The translations under genes and the position numbers were made by a program. The notes below the pieces were generated by a model. The model saw nothing but the letters and a program-made list of their open reading frames with translations, was not told the origin of the DNA and ran no database searches. A stretch of DNA of 64,000 bases from Gemmatimonadota bacterium (GTDB lineage: Bacteria > Latescibacterota > UBA2968 > UBA8231), in NCBI GenBank assembly GCA_018660835.1, contig JABJJN010000054.1, forward strand, positions 100,877-164,876, given 5' to 3'. This document shows, in pieces, positions 9,101 through 17,632 of the stretch (within the stretch, counting starts at the first letter, position 1; each line of letters begins with the position of its first letter).

Positions 9101-10462
9101 ATGGGTCAGCGGCGGTCTTTCCGCATCAAGCAAGGCCTCGATCTACCAATCACTGGTGAATGTGCTCAGGTCATCGAGGACGGTCGCCCGGTGACACAGG
9201 TTGCAGTCGTCGGCACCGATTTTCACGAATTGCGTCCCACGATGGCAGTGGATGAAGGAGCCGATGTCCGCCTCGGCCAACTGCTGTTTGAGGACAAGCG
9301 TCGTCCGGGCATCCGCTTCACCGCTCCTGCAGGTGGAAAGGTCGTCGCCATCAACCGCGGCGCCAAACGCCGCCTGCTCTCCGTCGTCATTGAGGTCGCT
9401 GCCAGTGAAGAGGCAGAGACGTTCGACGTGGGTGGCAAGCGACCTGAAGATCTGGATGCAGACACAGTGCGCAAGGCACTCGTCGATTCCGGTCTTTGGA
9501 CGGGTTTGCGAATTCGACCGTACAGCAAAGTGCCGCTGCCAGAGCAGACGGCGCACTCTATTTTTGTCACAGCGATCGATACCAATCCACTGGCCGCCAA
9601 CCCGGCGGTCGTGCTGGAGGGGCGTGAAGAAGCCTTCACGACGGGGCTGGCGGCATTGGCCAAACTCACAGACGGCGAAGTGCACCTGTGCACCGAACCG
9701 GGCGCCGCCATTCCGGACGGTGCGGGGCGCGTCGATGTCAGTGTTGCCGAATTTTCTGGTCCCCATCCGGCCGGACTCGCTGGAACACACATCCACTTTA
9801 TCGACCCTGTTGGTCAGCAGAAAGCGGTCTTCTTCATCAACTACCAGGACGTACTCGCCATGGGCGAGTTGTTCCTCACGGGGAAGGTTGATCCGTCGCG
9901 GGTTGTCGCCCTTGGTGGCCCGCAGGTGAAACAACCGCGTCTGGTGCGCACACGTCTCGGTGCAGATCTCACGCAGTTGCTGACAGAGGAGACCGAAGGA
10001 GACGATAATCGCGTCATCTCCGGATCCGTGCTGTCAGGCCGCACGGCGGTAGGCGAATTGGCCTATCTGGGGCGCTGGCATCTGCAGGTGAGTGTGCTCA
10101 GCGAGGGGCGCGAACGAGAGTTTCTCGGTTGGCAATCGCCGGGCGCTGACAAGTTCTCAGTGAAGAACATCTTCCTGTCGAAACTGATGCCAGGCAAGCG
10201 CTTTCCCTTTACGACCAGTACCAATGGTTCACCGCGCGCCATCGTTCCGATTGGCTCGTACGAGGCGGTAATGCCTCTTGATATCATTCCCGTATCACTG
10301 ATGAAGTCACTGGTGATGGGGCATGCAGAAGTTGCCATGGAATTGGGTTGTCTTGAACTGGACGAAGAGGATCTGAGCCTGTGCACCTTCGTGTGCCCTG
10401 GAAAGACCGATTATGGTCCGCTGCTACGCAGCAATCTCGAAATTATCGAGAAGGAGTTTTGA
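9101..10462 (+). CDS. nqrA: Na+-translocating NADH:quinone reductase subunit A
   Basis: 453 residues from ATG 9101, with GAGG 9 bases upstream. The N-terminus ([15 protein letters not shown], then [20 protein letters not shown] near residue 70) and the later SFITTSTNG-like segment [15 protein letters not shown] are characteristic of NqrA, the peripheral cytoplasmic subunit of Na+-NQR that contacts NqrB and is implicated in quinone binding. Length matches the family (about 445-450). It is the first gene of the long plus-strand energy block. A 23-codon reading frame follows its stop directly in the same frame. Confidence 0.95.
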   Translation: MGQRRSFRIKQGLDLPITGECAQVIEDGRPVTQVAVVGTDFHELRPTMAVDEGADVRLGQLLFEDKRRPGIRFTAPAGGKVVAINRGAKRRLLSVVIEVAASEEAETFDVGGKRPEDLDADTVRKALVDSGLWTGLRIRPYSKVPLPEQTAHSIFVTAIDTNPLAANPAVVLEGREEAFTTGLAALAKLTDGEVHLCTEPGAAIPDGAGRVDVSVAEFSGPHPAGLAGTHIHFIDPVGQQKAVFFINYQDVLAMGELFLTGKVDPSRVVALGGPQVKQPRLVRTRLGADLTQLLTEETEGDDNRVISGSVLSGRTAVGELAYLGRWHLQVSVLSEGREREFLGWQSPGADKFSVKNIFLSKLMPGKRFPFTTSTNGSPRAIVPIGSYEAVMPLDIIPVSLMKSLVMGHAEVAMELGCLELDEEDLSLCTFVCPGKTDYGPLLRSNLEIIEKEF

Positions 10463-10534
10463 GTGGCTGACCTGAAGCACTCGTTCGCTCCAGACATCTG
10501 TACTGCTGACATCAGGGGATACGTGTCAAAATGA
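10463..10534 (+). CDS. Possible 23-residue coupling ORF between nqrA and nqrB
   Basis: Directly after the nqrA stop, in the same frame, GTG 10463 starts a 23-codon frame (beginning [10 protein letters not shown]) that ends at TGA 10532-10534, overlapping the nqrB ATG by ATGA. AAGGAG at 10451-10456 sits 6 bases before the GTG, a much better ribosome site than the weak AGGGG 12 bases upstream of nqrB. This looks like a translational coupler, or a readthrough tail of NqrA. It could also be chance; no homology can be checked here. Confidence 0.4.
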   Translation: MADLKHSFAPDICTADIRGYVSK

Positions 10535-11742
10535 AGGTTTTGCGACAACTGCTGGATGCGGCTGAACCGCATTTCACGCACGGTGGCAAGCTCGAGAAGC
10601 TGTTTCCGATCTACGAGCTGATCGACACCTTCCTATTCACACCGGCGGATGTCACCAAGAACGCCTCACATGTGCGTGATGGAATCGACCTGAAACGGTT
10701 GATGATCACCGTCGCAGTGGGGTTGATTCCGTGCATCTTCATGGCCATGTGGAACACGGGGTATCAGGCGAATCTGGCGATGGCCCATCTGGGTATGGAG
10801 TCTGCCGACGGTTGGCGAGGCGTCATCATCGACATCTTCGGCATCGGCTACGATCCCACGAGCCTGCTGGCAAATCTTATCCACGGTTCGTTGTTCTTCG
10901 TGCCTGTTTTCCTCGTCTGCAATATGGTCGGTGGCTTCTGGGAAGCCATCTTTGCCAGTGTTCGCGGCCACGAGGTCAATGAGGGATTCCTCGTCACTGG
11001 GATTCTGTTCCCTCTGACGCTGCCGCCGACGATTCCTCTGTGGCAGGTTGCTGTGGGTATCAGTTTCGGTGTGGTCATCGGCAAGGAGATCTTCGGCGGC
11101 ACTGGGAAGAATTTCCTCAATCCGGCGCTGACAGCGCGAGCCTTCCTCTACTTTGCCTATCCAGCACAGATCAGTGGAGACAAGGTCTGGGTCGCCATCG
11201 ATGGGTACTCAAAGGCGACGCCTCTCGGCATGGTTCCTGCAGATGGCATTGCCGCCCTGACCGGTTCGATGACGAAGATGCAGGCTTTTCTCGGCACGAT
11301 TCCTGGTTCCATGGGCGAAACGTCGGTGTTAGCCTGTCTCATCGGTGCGGCGGTTCTGATTGGCTCCGGCATCGGTTCGTGGCGGATCATGTTGAGTATG
11401 ACCATTGCCACAGTGGGCCTCGGAGCGCTGCTGCACATGGTCGACAGCACGACGAACAGCATGTTCGCTATGGATCCCATGTGGCACCTGTTGCTGGGTG
11501 GTTATGCCTTCGGCTGTGTCTTCATGGCCACTGACCCCGTCTCAGCATCGTTCACCAATCTTGGCAAGTGGCTCTACGGTGGTCTCATCGGGGTCATGAC
11601 GATCTTGATCCGTGTCGTGAATCCGGCGTTTCCTGAAGGTGTGATGCTCGCCATCCTCTTCGGTAACGTGTTCGCCCCCGTCTTCGACTATCTCGTCGTG
11701 CAAGCCAACGTGCGTCGTCGCGCGTTGCGGACGGCCCTTTAG
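10531..11742 (+). CDS. nqrB: Na+-NQR membrane subunit B (flavinylated)
   Basis: 403 residues with about 9-10 membrane segments. The N-terminus [20 protein letters not shown] and [12 protein letters not shown] match NqrB, which carries covalent FMN and riboflavin and forms the Na+ channel core. The flavinylation site is in [11 protein letters not shown] (about residues 225-236): the acceptor Thr is present, but the usual Gly of the S-G-A-T motif is Lys here. NqrC has the standard SGAT. Attachment would need an ApbE flavin transferase, which is not in this window. The family RnfD is similar, but the nqr gene order settles the call. Confidence 0.94.
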   Translation: MKVLRQLLDAAEPHFTHGGKLEKLFPIYELIDTFLFTPADVTKNASHVRDGIDLKRLMITVAVGLIPCIFMAMWNTGYQANLAMAHLGMESADGWRGVIIDIFGIGYDPTSLLANLIHGSLFFVPVFLVCNMVGGFWEAIFASVRGHEVNEGFLVTGILFPLTLPPTIPLWQVAVGISFGVVIGKEIFGGTGKNFLNPALTARAFLYFAYPAQISGDKVWVAIDGYSKATPLGMVPADGIAALTGSMTKMQAFLGTIPGSMGETSVLACLIGAAVLIGSGIGSWRIMLSMTIATVGLGALLHMVDSTTNSMFAMDPMWHLLLGGYAFGCVFMATDPVSASFTNLGKWLYGGLIGVMTILIRVVNPAFPEGVMLAILFGNVFAPVFDYLVVQANVRRRALRTAL

Positions 11743-11768
11743 GCCGCAATGACGTTTAGGAATATCTG

Positions 11769-12548
11769 ATGGCCAAAGAAACAATGGGCAAGACCTTCTT
11801 CGTCGCCTTTGCCCTGTGCGTTGTGTGCTCTGTGCTGGTGTCCGGTGCGGCTGTGGTTCTTAAGCCGACGCAGGTTGCTAACAAGCTTGAGGACAAGAAG
11901 AAGAATATCCTGAGTGCGGCGGGACTGTATGAAGAGGGCGCCGATGTGGCGGCTCTGTTTGAACAAATTGAGGCGCGTGTTGTCGATCTGCAGTCCGGTC
12001 AATACATGGATGACATGGATCCGGGAACTTTCGACTTCGTCCGCGCTGCCAAGGATGACGAGCTCGGTGCCGCCATCGACGCGGCGCAGGATCGGGCAGG
12101 CATCAAACGGCGCTCGCGTTTCATCCCCGTCTATCTGGTACGGAAACACGGACAGGTCGACAAGATCGTACTACCCTTATATGGCAAAGGCCTCTGGTCG
12201 ACACTGTATGGGTTTCTTGCGCTCGACCGAGACGACCTGACGACGATTCGCTCCCTCGTCTACTATCAGCACGGGGAGACACCCGGTCTGGGTGGTGAGG
12301 TCGATAATCCGGCGTGGAAAGCGCTGTGGAATGGCAAGCAGGCCTTCGATGCGAAGGGGAACATCAGCATCCAGGTCATGCGTGGTGCCGTTGATCCATC
12401 GTCGCAGACGGCCAGTTCACAGGTCGATGGACTGTCTGGTGCGACCATTACTTCACGCGGCGTACACGACATGCTGCACTATTGGCTGAGCGATGAGGCC
12501 TACGGTCCTTATCTGAAGCGTCTACGCTCCGAGAGGGGAATGAGCTAG
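11769..12548 (+). CDS. nqrC: Na+-NQR subunit C (covalent FMN)
   Basis: 259 residues with one N-terminal membrane anchor ([20 protein letters not shown], about residues 11-30) and a periplasmic FMN-binding domain. The covalent flavin motif is [14 protein letters not shown] near residue 225, with the Thr as the phosphoester acceptor, as in Vibrio Nqr[13 protein letters not shown] and [14 protein letters not shown] (near residues 140-180) are also family features. AGGA at 11758-11761 lies 8 bases ahead of the ATG. It passes electrons from the intramembrane FeS centre to the NqrB flavin. Confidence 0.95.
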   Translation: MAKETMGKTFFVAFALCVVCSVLVSGAAVVLKPTQVANKLEDKKKNILSAAGLYEEGADVAALFEQIEARVVDLQSGQYMDDMDPGTFDFVRAAKDDELGAAIDAAQDRAGIKRRSRFIPVYLVRKHGQVDKIVLPLYGKGLWSTLYGFLALDRDDLTTIRSLVYYQHGETPGLGGEVDNPAWKALWNGKQAFDAKGNISIQVMRGAVDPSSQTASSQVDGLSGATITSRGVHDMLHYWLSDEAYGPYLKRLRSERGMS

Positions 12549-12550
12549 TC

Positions 12551-13171
12551 ATGGGTAAGGCCCGCGACACATTACTGAGACCGGTGTTCGATGAGAACCC
12601 GATCGCCCTGCAGATCCTCGGGATCTGTTCGGCCCTGGCTGTGACCAGTAAAATGGAGACGGCAGTGGTTATGTCGTTGGCGGTCATCTTTGTGACCACT
12701 TTCTCCAACGGCGCCGTCAGCCTCATTCGCAAACACATCCCGACAAACATCCGCATCATCGTGCAGATGACGATCATTGCCTCCCTGGTGATCATCGTCG
12801 ATCAGGGGCTGCGTGCCTACGCCTTCGATATCAGCAAGCAATTGTCGGTCTTCGTCGGTCTGATTATTACCAACTGCATCGTCATGGGACGGGCTGAGGC
12901 CTTCGCCATGAAGGAGAGTGTCGGCGCCAGCATGCTGGACGGAATCGGCAATGGGATTGGCTACGGCCTGATCCTGCTCGTTGTCGCTGTGCTGCGAGAA
13001 TTGTTCGGTTCAGGCAAATTCTTCGGTGTGGAGATCTTCAGACTGGCGAATGTCGGTGGTTGGTACGAACCAAATGGCCTCATGCTACTGCCGCCGAGTG
13101 CCTTCTTCATCATCGGTGGGTTCATCTGGGTTCTGCGGTCATTCAAGACCGAGCAGATCGAGGAGGCTTAG
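12551..13171 (+). CDS. nqrD: Na+-NQR membrane subunit D
   Basis: 206 residues, six membrane segments. It starts 2 bases after the nqrC stop. Two family-conserved cysteines are present: in [13 protein letters not shown] (about residue 22) and in [17 protein letters not shown] (about residue 105). In Vibrio NQR these two, with two from NqrE, hold the intramembrane [2Fe-2S] cluster between the subunits. NqrD and NqrE are inverted-topology paralogs, and both conserved half-motifs are visible here, so the electron path across the membrane should be intact. Confidence 0.95.
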   Translation: MGKARDTLLRPVFDENPIALQILGICSALAVTSKMETAVVMSLAVIFVTTFSNGAVSLIRKHIPTNIRIIVQMTIIASLVIIVDQGLRAYAFDISKQLSVFVGLIITNCIVMGRAEAFAMKESVGASMLDGIGNGIGYGLILLVVAVLRELFGSGKFFGVEIFRLANVGGWYEPNGLMLLPPSAFFIIGGFIWVLRSFKTEQIEEA

Positions 13172-13174
13172 ACG

Positions 13175-13783
13175 ATGGAAGCTTATTTAAGTCTCTTCGT
13201 TAAGGCCGTCTTCGTCGAGAATATTGCCCTCGCATTTTTCCTCGGCATGTGCACCTTCCTGGCTGTATCAAAGAAGGTGACCACGGCCTTTGGCCTGGGC
13301 GTTGCCGTTATCGTTGTGCAAGTGATTACCGTGCCATTGAATAATCTGGTCTACCGTCACTTGTTGCGCGAAGAGGCGCTGGCTGCGATCGGCCTCGGCG
13401 GTGTGGATCTCACGTTTGTTGGTTTGATCAGCTATATCGGTGTCATTGCGGCGAGTGTGCAGATCCTGGAGATGTTCCTCGATAAGTATGTGCCCTCCCT
13501 TTACAACGCTCTGGGCATTTTCCTGCCGCTGATTACCGTGAACTGCGCCATCCTGGGTGGGTCACTATTTATGGTTGAGCGGGATTACGGCTTCGGTGAG
13601 AGCGTCGTATACGGTTTGGGATCCGGTCTGGGCTGGGCCCTGGCCATTGTCGCCCTCGCCGGTATTCGTGAGAAAATGCGTTACAGCGATGTGCCTCATG
13701 GTCTGCGTGGCCTGGGGATCACCTTCATGACCGTCGGTCTCATGGCTATGGCATTCATGGCCTTCTCCGGCATCCAGCTCTAA
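13175..13783 (+). CDS. nqrE: Na+-NQR membrane subunit E
   Basis: 202 residues, six membrane segments, paralog of NqrD. GAGGAGG at 13158-13164 inside the end of nqrD is its ribosome site. The cluster cysteines occur in [15 protein letters not shown] (about residue 26) and [16 protein letters not shown] (about residue 125). Length and motif positions match Vibrio NqrE. With NqrD it forms the intramembrane FeS site that links NqrF on the cytoplasmic face to NqrC in the periplasm. Confidence 0.95.
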   Translation: MEAYLSLFVKAVFVENIALAFFLGMCTFLAVSKKVTTAFGLGVAVIVVQVITVPLNNLVYRHLLREEALAAIGLGGVDLTFVGLISYIGVIAASVQILEMFLDKYVPSLYNALGIFLPLITVNCAILGGSLFMVERDYGFGESVVYGLGSGLGWALAIVALAGIREKMRYSDVPHGLRGLGITFMTVGLMAMAFMAFSGIQL

Positions 13784-13798
13784 GCGAGATCAAGATCC

Positions 13799-15031
13799 AT
13801 GACTGAAGTCATTGGCGGCGTGGGGATGTTCACCGGGGTGGTGCTGATTCTGGTCGCCGTGATCCTCGCCGCTCGCTCCCGACTCGTCGCTTCCGGCGAC
13901 GTGAATATCAATATCAATGGCGAGCGCACGATCACGACCGAAGCAGGCGGTAAGCTGCTCAATGTACTGGCTGATCAGGGCATCTTCGTCTCCTCCGCTT
14001 GCGGCGGTGGTGGCACGTGCGCCCAGTGCCGGGTCAAGATTCATGACGGCGGTGGTGATATTCTGCCCACTGAGCAAGAGCATATCAGCCGCAAAGAAGA
14101 GAAGGAGGGCGAGCGCCTCTCCTGTCAGGTTGCGGTCAAGCAGGATATGCAAGTCGAAGTGCCGCCCGAGGTCTTCTCGGTGAAGAAGATGGAATGCGAA
14201 GTCGTCTCTAACGACAATGTGGCGACCTTCATCAAGGAATTCATCGTCAAGCTGCCGGAAGGCCAGACCCTCGACTTCGAGTCCGGTGGATTCATTCAGA
14301 TCGAAGTGCCGCCCTTCGAGTGTGACTTCAAGGACTTTGATATCGATGAGCGCTTCCACGGTGACTGGGATCGCTTCAACTGTTGGGATCTGAAGACGAA
14401 GAACACGGACACCGCGATCCGTGCCTATTCGATGGGCAATCATCCCGCCGAGGGTGACATCGTAATGCTGAACATCCGCATCGCCATGCCGCCGCCCGAT
14501 CGCGAGAAGGGTGGCTGGATGAATGTGCCACCGGGTCTCGCCTCGTCCTACGTGTTCAGCCGCAAGCCTGGAGACATGGTCACGATCTCCGGCCCTTACG
14601 GTGAGTTCTACATCCAGGAAACAGAGCGGGAGATGTGCTACATCGGTGGCGGCGCCGGTATGGCGCCCCTGCGCTCACATCTGTTTCACCTGTTCCATAC
14701 CGAGGGCACAAAGCGCAAGGTCTCCTACTGGTATGGCGCTCGCTCCTCCATAGAGATGTTCTACGAGGATCACTTCCGTGACATCGAGGAGAAGTTTCCG
14801 AATTTCTCCTTCAATGTTGCCATGTCCGATCCTCTTCCCGGTGACGGATGGACGGGCTCGACGGGCTTCATCCACCAGGTCGTGCTCGAGGAATACCTGA
14901 GCAAGCACCCTGCGCCGGAGGATATCGAGTACTACCTCTGCGGCCCACCGATGATGCTGTCGGCTGTGATGAAAATGCTGGATGATCTCGGCGTTGAAGA
15001 AGAGATGATCCGCTTCGACGACTTCGGTTGA
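13799..15031 (+). CDS. nqrF: Na+-NQR subunit F, NADH-oxidising FAD/[2Fe-2S] subunit
   Basis: 410 residues. One N-terminal membrane helix is followed by a plant-type ferredoxin domain with [17 protein letters not shown] (about residues 65-81) and a fourth Cys in [10 protein letters not shown] near residue 111. The FAD domain shows [14 protein letters not shown] (R-x-Y-S motif, about residue 205) and the NAD domain [18 protein letters not shown] (near residue 280) and YYLCGPPMM (near residue 380). It takes a hydride from NADH and feeds single electrons into the pump. Its stop overlaps the nqrM start by one base. Confidence 0.96.
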   Translation: MTEVIGGVGMFTGVVLILVAVILAARSRLVASGDVNININGERTITTEAGGKLLNVLADQGIFVSSACGGGGTCAQCRVKIHDGGGDILPTEQEHISRKEEKEGERLSCQVAVKQDMQVEVPPEVFSVKKMECEVVSNDNVATFIKEFIVKLPEGQTLDFESGGFIQIEVPPFECDFKDFDIDERFHGDWDRFNCWDLKTKNTDTAIRAYSMGNHPAEGDIVMLNIRIAMPPPDREKGGWMNVPPGLASSYVFSRKPGDMVTISGPYGEFYIQETEREMCYIGGGAGMAPLRSHLFHLFHTEGTKRKVSYWYGARSSIEMFYEDHFRDIEEKFPNFSFNVAMSDPLPGDGWTGSTGFIHQVVLEEYLSKHPAPEDIEYYLCGPPMMLSAVMKMLDDLGVEEEMIRFDDFG

Positions 15032-15318
15032 TGATCATGGATCCCACCGTTTTTCTCGCAGCATTGGTGGCGTTTGGTCTGGTCATGACAGGCATGGCGA
15101 TTGGTGTCATCGTCAGCGATCGCCGTATCGCCGGGTCCTGCGGCGGTCTGGCCAATATGCAGGATGACTTTGGCGAGCCCATGTGTGAGTGTGGTGCCAA
15201 GCCCGGTGAATCGTGCGGACGGGACGACGATGATTTCGATGACGATCGTACTTTCGTGCCTGAGCTGATGGAGACGAATTCGCCGGCCACTCCGGCCCGC
15301 GAGTCTGCCGTCGTGTAG
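15031..15318 (+). CDS. nqrM: Na+-NQR maturation protein NqrM
   Basis: About 95 residues from ATG 15031, overlapping the nqrF stop (TGATG); ATG 15037 is an alternative. One membrane helix (TVFLAALVAFGLVMTGMAIG) is followed by RRIAGSCGGLANMQ and a small Cys-rich loop with MCECGAKPGESC, giving four cysteines. This is the NqrM (DUF539) pattern: a membrane-anchored iron chaperone needed to build the NqrD/NqrE cluster. The C-terminal tail is acidic (DDDDFDDD) and longer than the family norm. Its location right after nqrF supports the call. Confidence 0.88.
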   Translation: MIMDPTVFLAALVAFGLVMTGMAIGVIVSDRRIAGSCGGLANMQDDFGEPMCECGAKPGESCGRDDDDFDDDRTFVPELMETNSPATPARESAVV

Positions 15319-15339
15319 CAGTACGCGAGGAGCGGTGCA

Positions 15340-15717
15340 GTGAACGTTTCCTCCTTCTTTCTTACCGTTGTCGTCTTCTGGGCGGTGATCTGCCTCATCA
15401 TCGCTCTAGGCGCGCGTTTGCTCGCCAACAAGAACGTGTCGCCCTCCCATGACTCTGCCACTTCTTCAGCGGCAACCGCCGCGCCCGCCGCGCGACGCGT
15501 GTCTGCCGCCTCTGGTGAATCCCTGTCTGCGGCGCGTTTGACGGTTGTTCTGATCGGCATTGGGGCACCTCTGAGTGCGCTCTGGCTGCACACGCACGAC
15601 GCGACATCACGGACTCATCTGCTCGCTGGGGCCGCCCTCGCCTGCGCTTTTCTCATCAGTCTGTGTCATGGCTGGCGTCGCCAGGTCCTCAATGCGGATA
15701 CACGTGGCGAGCAATGA
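15340..15717 (+). CDS. Three-helix membrane protein at the head of the complex I-like operon (NuoA position)
   Basis: 125 residues from GTG 15340, with GGAG at 15329-15332. Hydrophobic segments at about residues 5-28, 66-86 and 91-108 are separated after the first by a 35-residue Ala/Ser-rich hydrophilic loop. Its stop overlaps the start of the C/D fusion gene (ATGA). Length, helix-loop-helix-helix layout and position all match NuoA, but the E-P-Y-E-x-G loop motif and the acidic residues of NuoA are absent. I therefore record it as unknown, possibly a remnant or replacement of NuoA. It could instead belong to the NQR unit. Confidence 0.6.
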   Translation: MNVSSFFLTVVVFWAVICLIIALGARLLANKNVSPSHDSATSSAATAAPAARRVSAASGESLSAARLTVVLIGIGAPLSALWLHTHDATSRTHLLAGAALACAFLISLCHGWRRQVLNADTRGEQ

Positions 15718-17165
15718 CACCCGTTGCTGAGGATTCTGCCGAGGAACTGGCCCAGTCGCAGCGGATCGAGTCGTCACAACTGCCTGCAGTCCTGGCCGCT
15801 CGTTATCCTGGTGAGGTGCGGCTCGTCGATCTGGTACACCCCGTAGACGACGATTCGGCGATTCTTATTCTGGCCAGCGATAGGGGCTATGATCTGCTCG
15901 CAATCAACGGAGATCCACGGCCTCTGCTACAGAATCGGTGGCCTTCTGTGCAGCCGGTGGCAGCGCAATCTTCGGCGCACCTGCCAGGGGAACCGACACG
16001 CTTCGATGACCTGCCTGGATTCCTGTCCCTCGGTGACGGGGGCACGACGACCCGGCGTCGTCTGCAACTGGCTGTTGTCGTTGATGGTGATCGTATCGTC
16101 GACATCGCCACGAGAGCTGGATTACTGACTTGTGGTCTGGCACAACTAGCGAGGCACCACACATACCTGCAGTTGCCGGTCCTGGCAGAAGGCCTCAATG
16201 AGCAGTCCCCGAATACCTGTGCACTGGCGACCGTGCTGGGCATTGAGGCTCTTGCACAGATCGACCCACCGGAGGCGATACAGCACGCGCGAGTTTTCAT
16301 GGCCGAATTGGAGCGTGTGCAAGCACACTGCGGCTGGCTCGTTCTGCAGGCATCGGCTTGTGCCGACGAGGCCCTGGTCAATGAGGCTCGTCACGCCCGC
16401 GAGCGACTGGCACAACTCTTTGTTGATGTGTGCGGTCGGCGGCGGCCGACTGGAATTCACCTGCCCGGCAGGATCCTCATCGATCGAGACCCCGCCGAAT
16501 CAGCCCTGACGGAGGTGACGAATCATCTAACGTGTCTAATCCGGACGGCCAGGCAGTCTCTGGCAGGTCGAGGAGGTTGGCGTCGTCGTCTGACCGGCGT
16601 TGGTGTCGTAGGAGCGGAAGAGGTTGTCGAGCGCATGCTCAGTGGACCGATGGCGCGTGCATCGGGCGTGGCCATCGACGTGCGAAGACATACTCCGTAT
16701 CTGACATACAACCAACTCGATTTCGATCTGGCCGTGCGCACCGGGGGCGATGTCGTCGATCGGTGTGAGGTCCGCCTCGATGAAATGGCGCAGAGTCTGC
16801 TGCTGGCGCAGCGCGCACTGGCCTCATCTCAGGGACCTCTGCAGATCGATGATCTACGCATCGCACCCCCCGAATCTCCTGCCTCGACGGCGCAGATGAT
16901 CCACCATTTTGAGATGTGGATGGAGGGGCATGGGCTGCAGCCAAAACCCGGAGCTGAGGCCTTCGTTGCCGTCGAAGCTCCTGAGGGAGAGTTTGGGATC
17001 TTGCTGCAAAGTGATGGTAGTAGCAAGCCCTCAATCGTTCACTGGCGATCCCCATCACACTACCACTATCAATTGCTACCACGATTGCTGATGGGGCAGT
17101 ACTTAGACGATGCGTTCGATCTGCTTGCGAGTGTCAACCTGAATGCCGCCGAGATGGATCAATGA
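15714..17165 (+). CDS. Divergent NuoC/NuoD-type fusion, complex I-like 49-kDa subunit
   Basis: 483 residues from ATG 15714 (ATGA overlap). Residues about 1-100 have a weak NuoC-like character. From about residue 130 it tracks NuoD: TYLQLPVLAEGLNEQSPNTC, AELERVQAHCGWLVL, GVGVVGAEEVVERMLSG, RASGVAIDVRRHTPYLTYNQ, LDFDLAVRTGGDVVDR, then EAPEGEFGILLQSDGSSKP and the C-terminal SVNLNAAEMDQ. By eye the quinone-site loop G-P-Q-H-P-S-T-H-G is replaced by a Thr/Arg-rich stretch (LGDGGTTTRRR) with no histidine, and the conserved Tyr region is also changed. A normal quinone site therefore looks absent. No NuoB gene accompanies it. Confidence 0.8.
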   Translation: MTPVAEDSAEELAQSQRIESSQLPAVLAARYPGEVRLVDLVHPVDDDSAILILASDRGYDLLAINGDPRPLLQNRWPSVQPVAAQSSAHLPGEPTRFDDLPGFLSLGDGGTTTRRRLQLAVVVDGDRIVDIATRAGLLTCGLAQLARHHTYLQLPVLAEGLNEQSPNTCALATVLGIEALAQIDPPEAIQHARVFMAELERVQAHCGWLVLQASACADEALVNEARHARERLAQLFVDVCGRRRPTGIHLPGRILIDRDPAESALTEVTNHLTCLIRTARQSLAGRGGWRRRLTGVGVVGAEEVVERMLSGPMARASGVAIDVRRHTPYLTYNQLDFDLAVRTGGDVVDRCEVRLDEMAQSLLLAQRALASSQGPLQIDDLRIAPPESPASTAQMIHHFEMWMEGHGLQPKPGAEAFVAVEAPEGEFGILLQSDGSSKPSIVHWRSPSHYHYQLLPRLLMGQYLDDAFDLLASVNLNAAEMDQ

Positions 17166-17632
17166 GTCGCCCCGCCATCGCCGAGCGCCTGCGAGCCACG
17201 ATTGGGGAGAGTCGGCTACGCGAAGTGCTGCAGGCCTACAAGGAGCCGCGCGGTGCCATTCTGCCACTGGTGATTCTATTGCGCGATGAGGGTGTCGACA
17301 TCGACGCCGACGTCACGGCCTGGATCGCGCACACGTGCGAGGTGTCAGCGGCCATCGTTCTGGGGGCGCTGTCAGGATTTTCTGAACTGAGTCGCGACCT
17401 CGACAGCATCGCTGTCTGTGAAGGGCTCACCTGCCGCCTCATGGGCGCCAGTTCCGTCCGCGCTCTGTTGCAGGAACGCCTGGGCGAGGACAGGGTCTGC
17501 ACCTCTGTCTGTCAGAACGCCTGTTCTTCGGCGCCAACTCTGCAGGTCCATGGTGTGCTCTACGGTGGGCTGCATGAGGACTCTCTCAATGCTCTGGCAA
17601 GACGCCTCGAGCGCCCTGCGAGTAGAGACTAA
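17162..17632 (+). CDS. Complex I-like subunit E ([2Fe-2S] thioredoxin-like)
   Basis: 156 residues, ATGA overlap with the upstream gene. An N-terminal helical part is followed by a thioredoxin-like ferredoxin domain. All four N1a-type cysteines are present: VCEGLTC (C-x4-C, about residues 85-92) and VCQNACSSAP (C-x3-C, about residues 118-127), just as in NuoE. It would receive electrons at the NuoF interface. Compared with its partners this subunit is well preserved, so the peripheral electron-transfer part of the complex appears functional. Confidence 0.85.
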   Translation: MSRPAIAERLRATIGESRLREVLQAYKEPRGAILPLVILLRDEGVDIDADVTAWIAHTCEVSAAIVLGALSGFSELSRDLDSIAVCEGLTCRLMGASSVRALLQERLGEDRVCTSVCQNACSSAPTLQVHGVLYGGLHEDSLNALARRLERPASRD

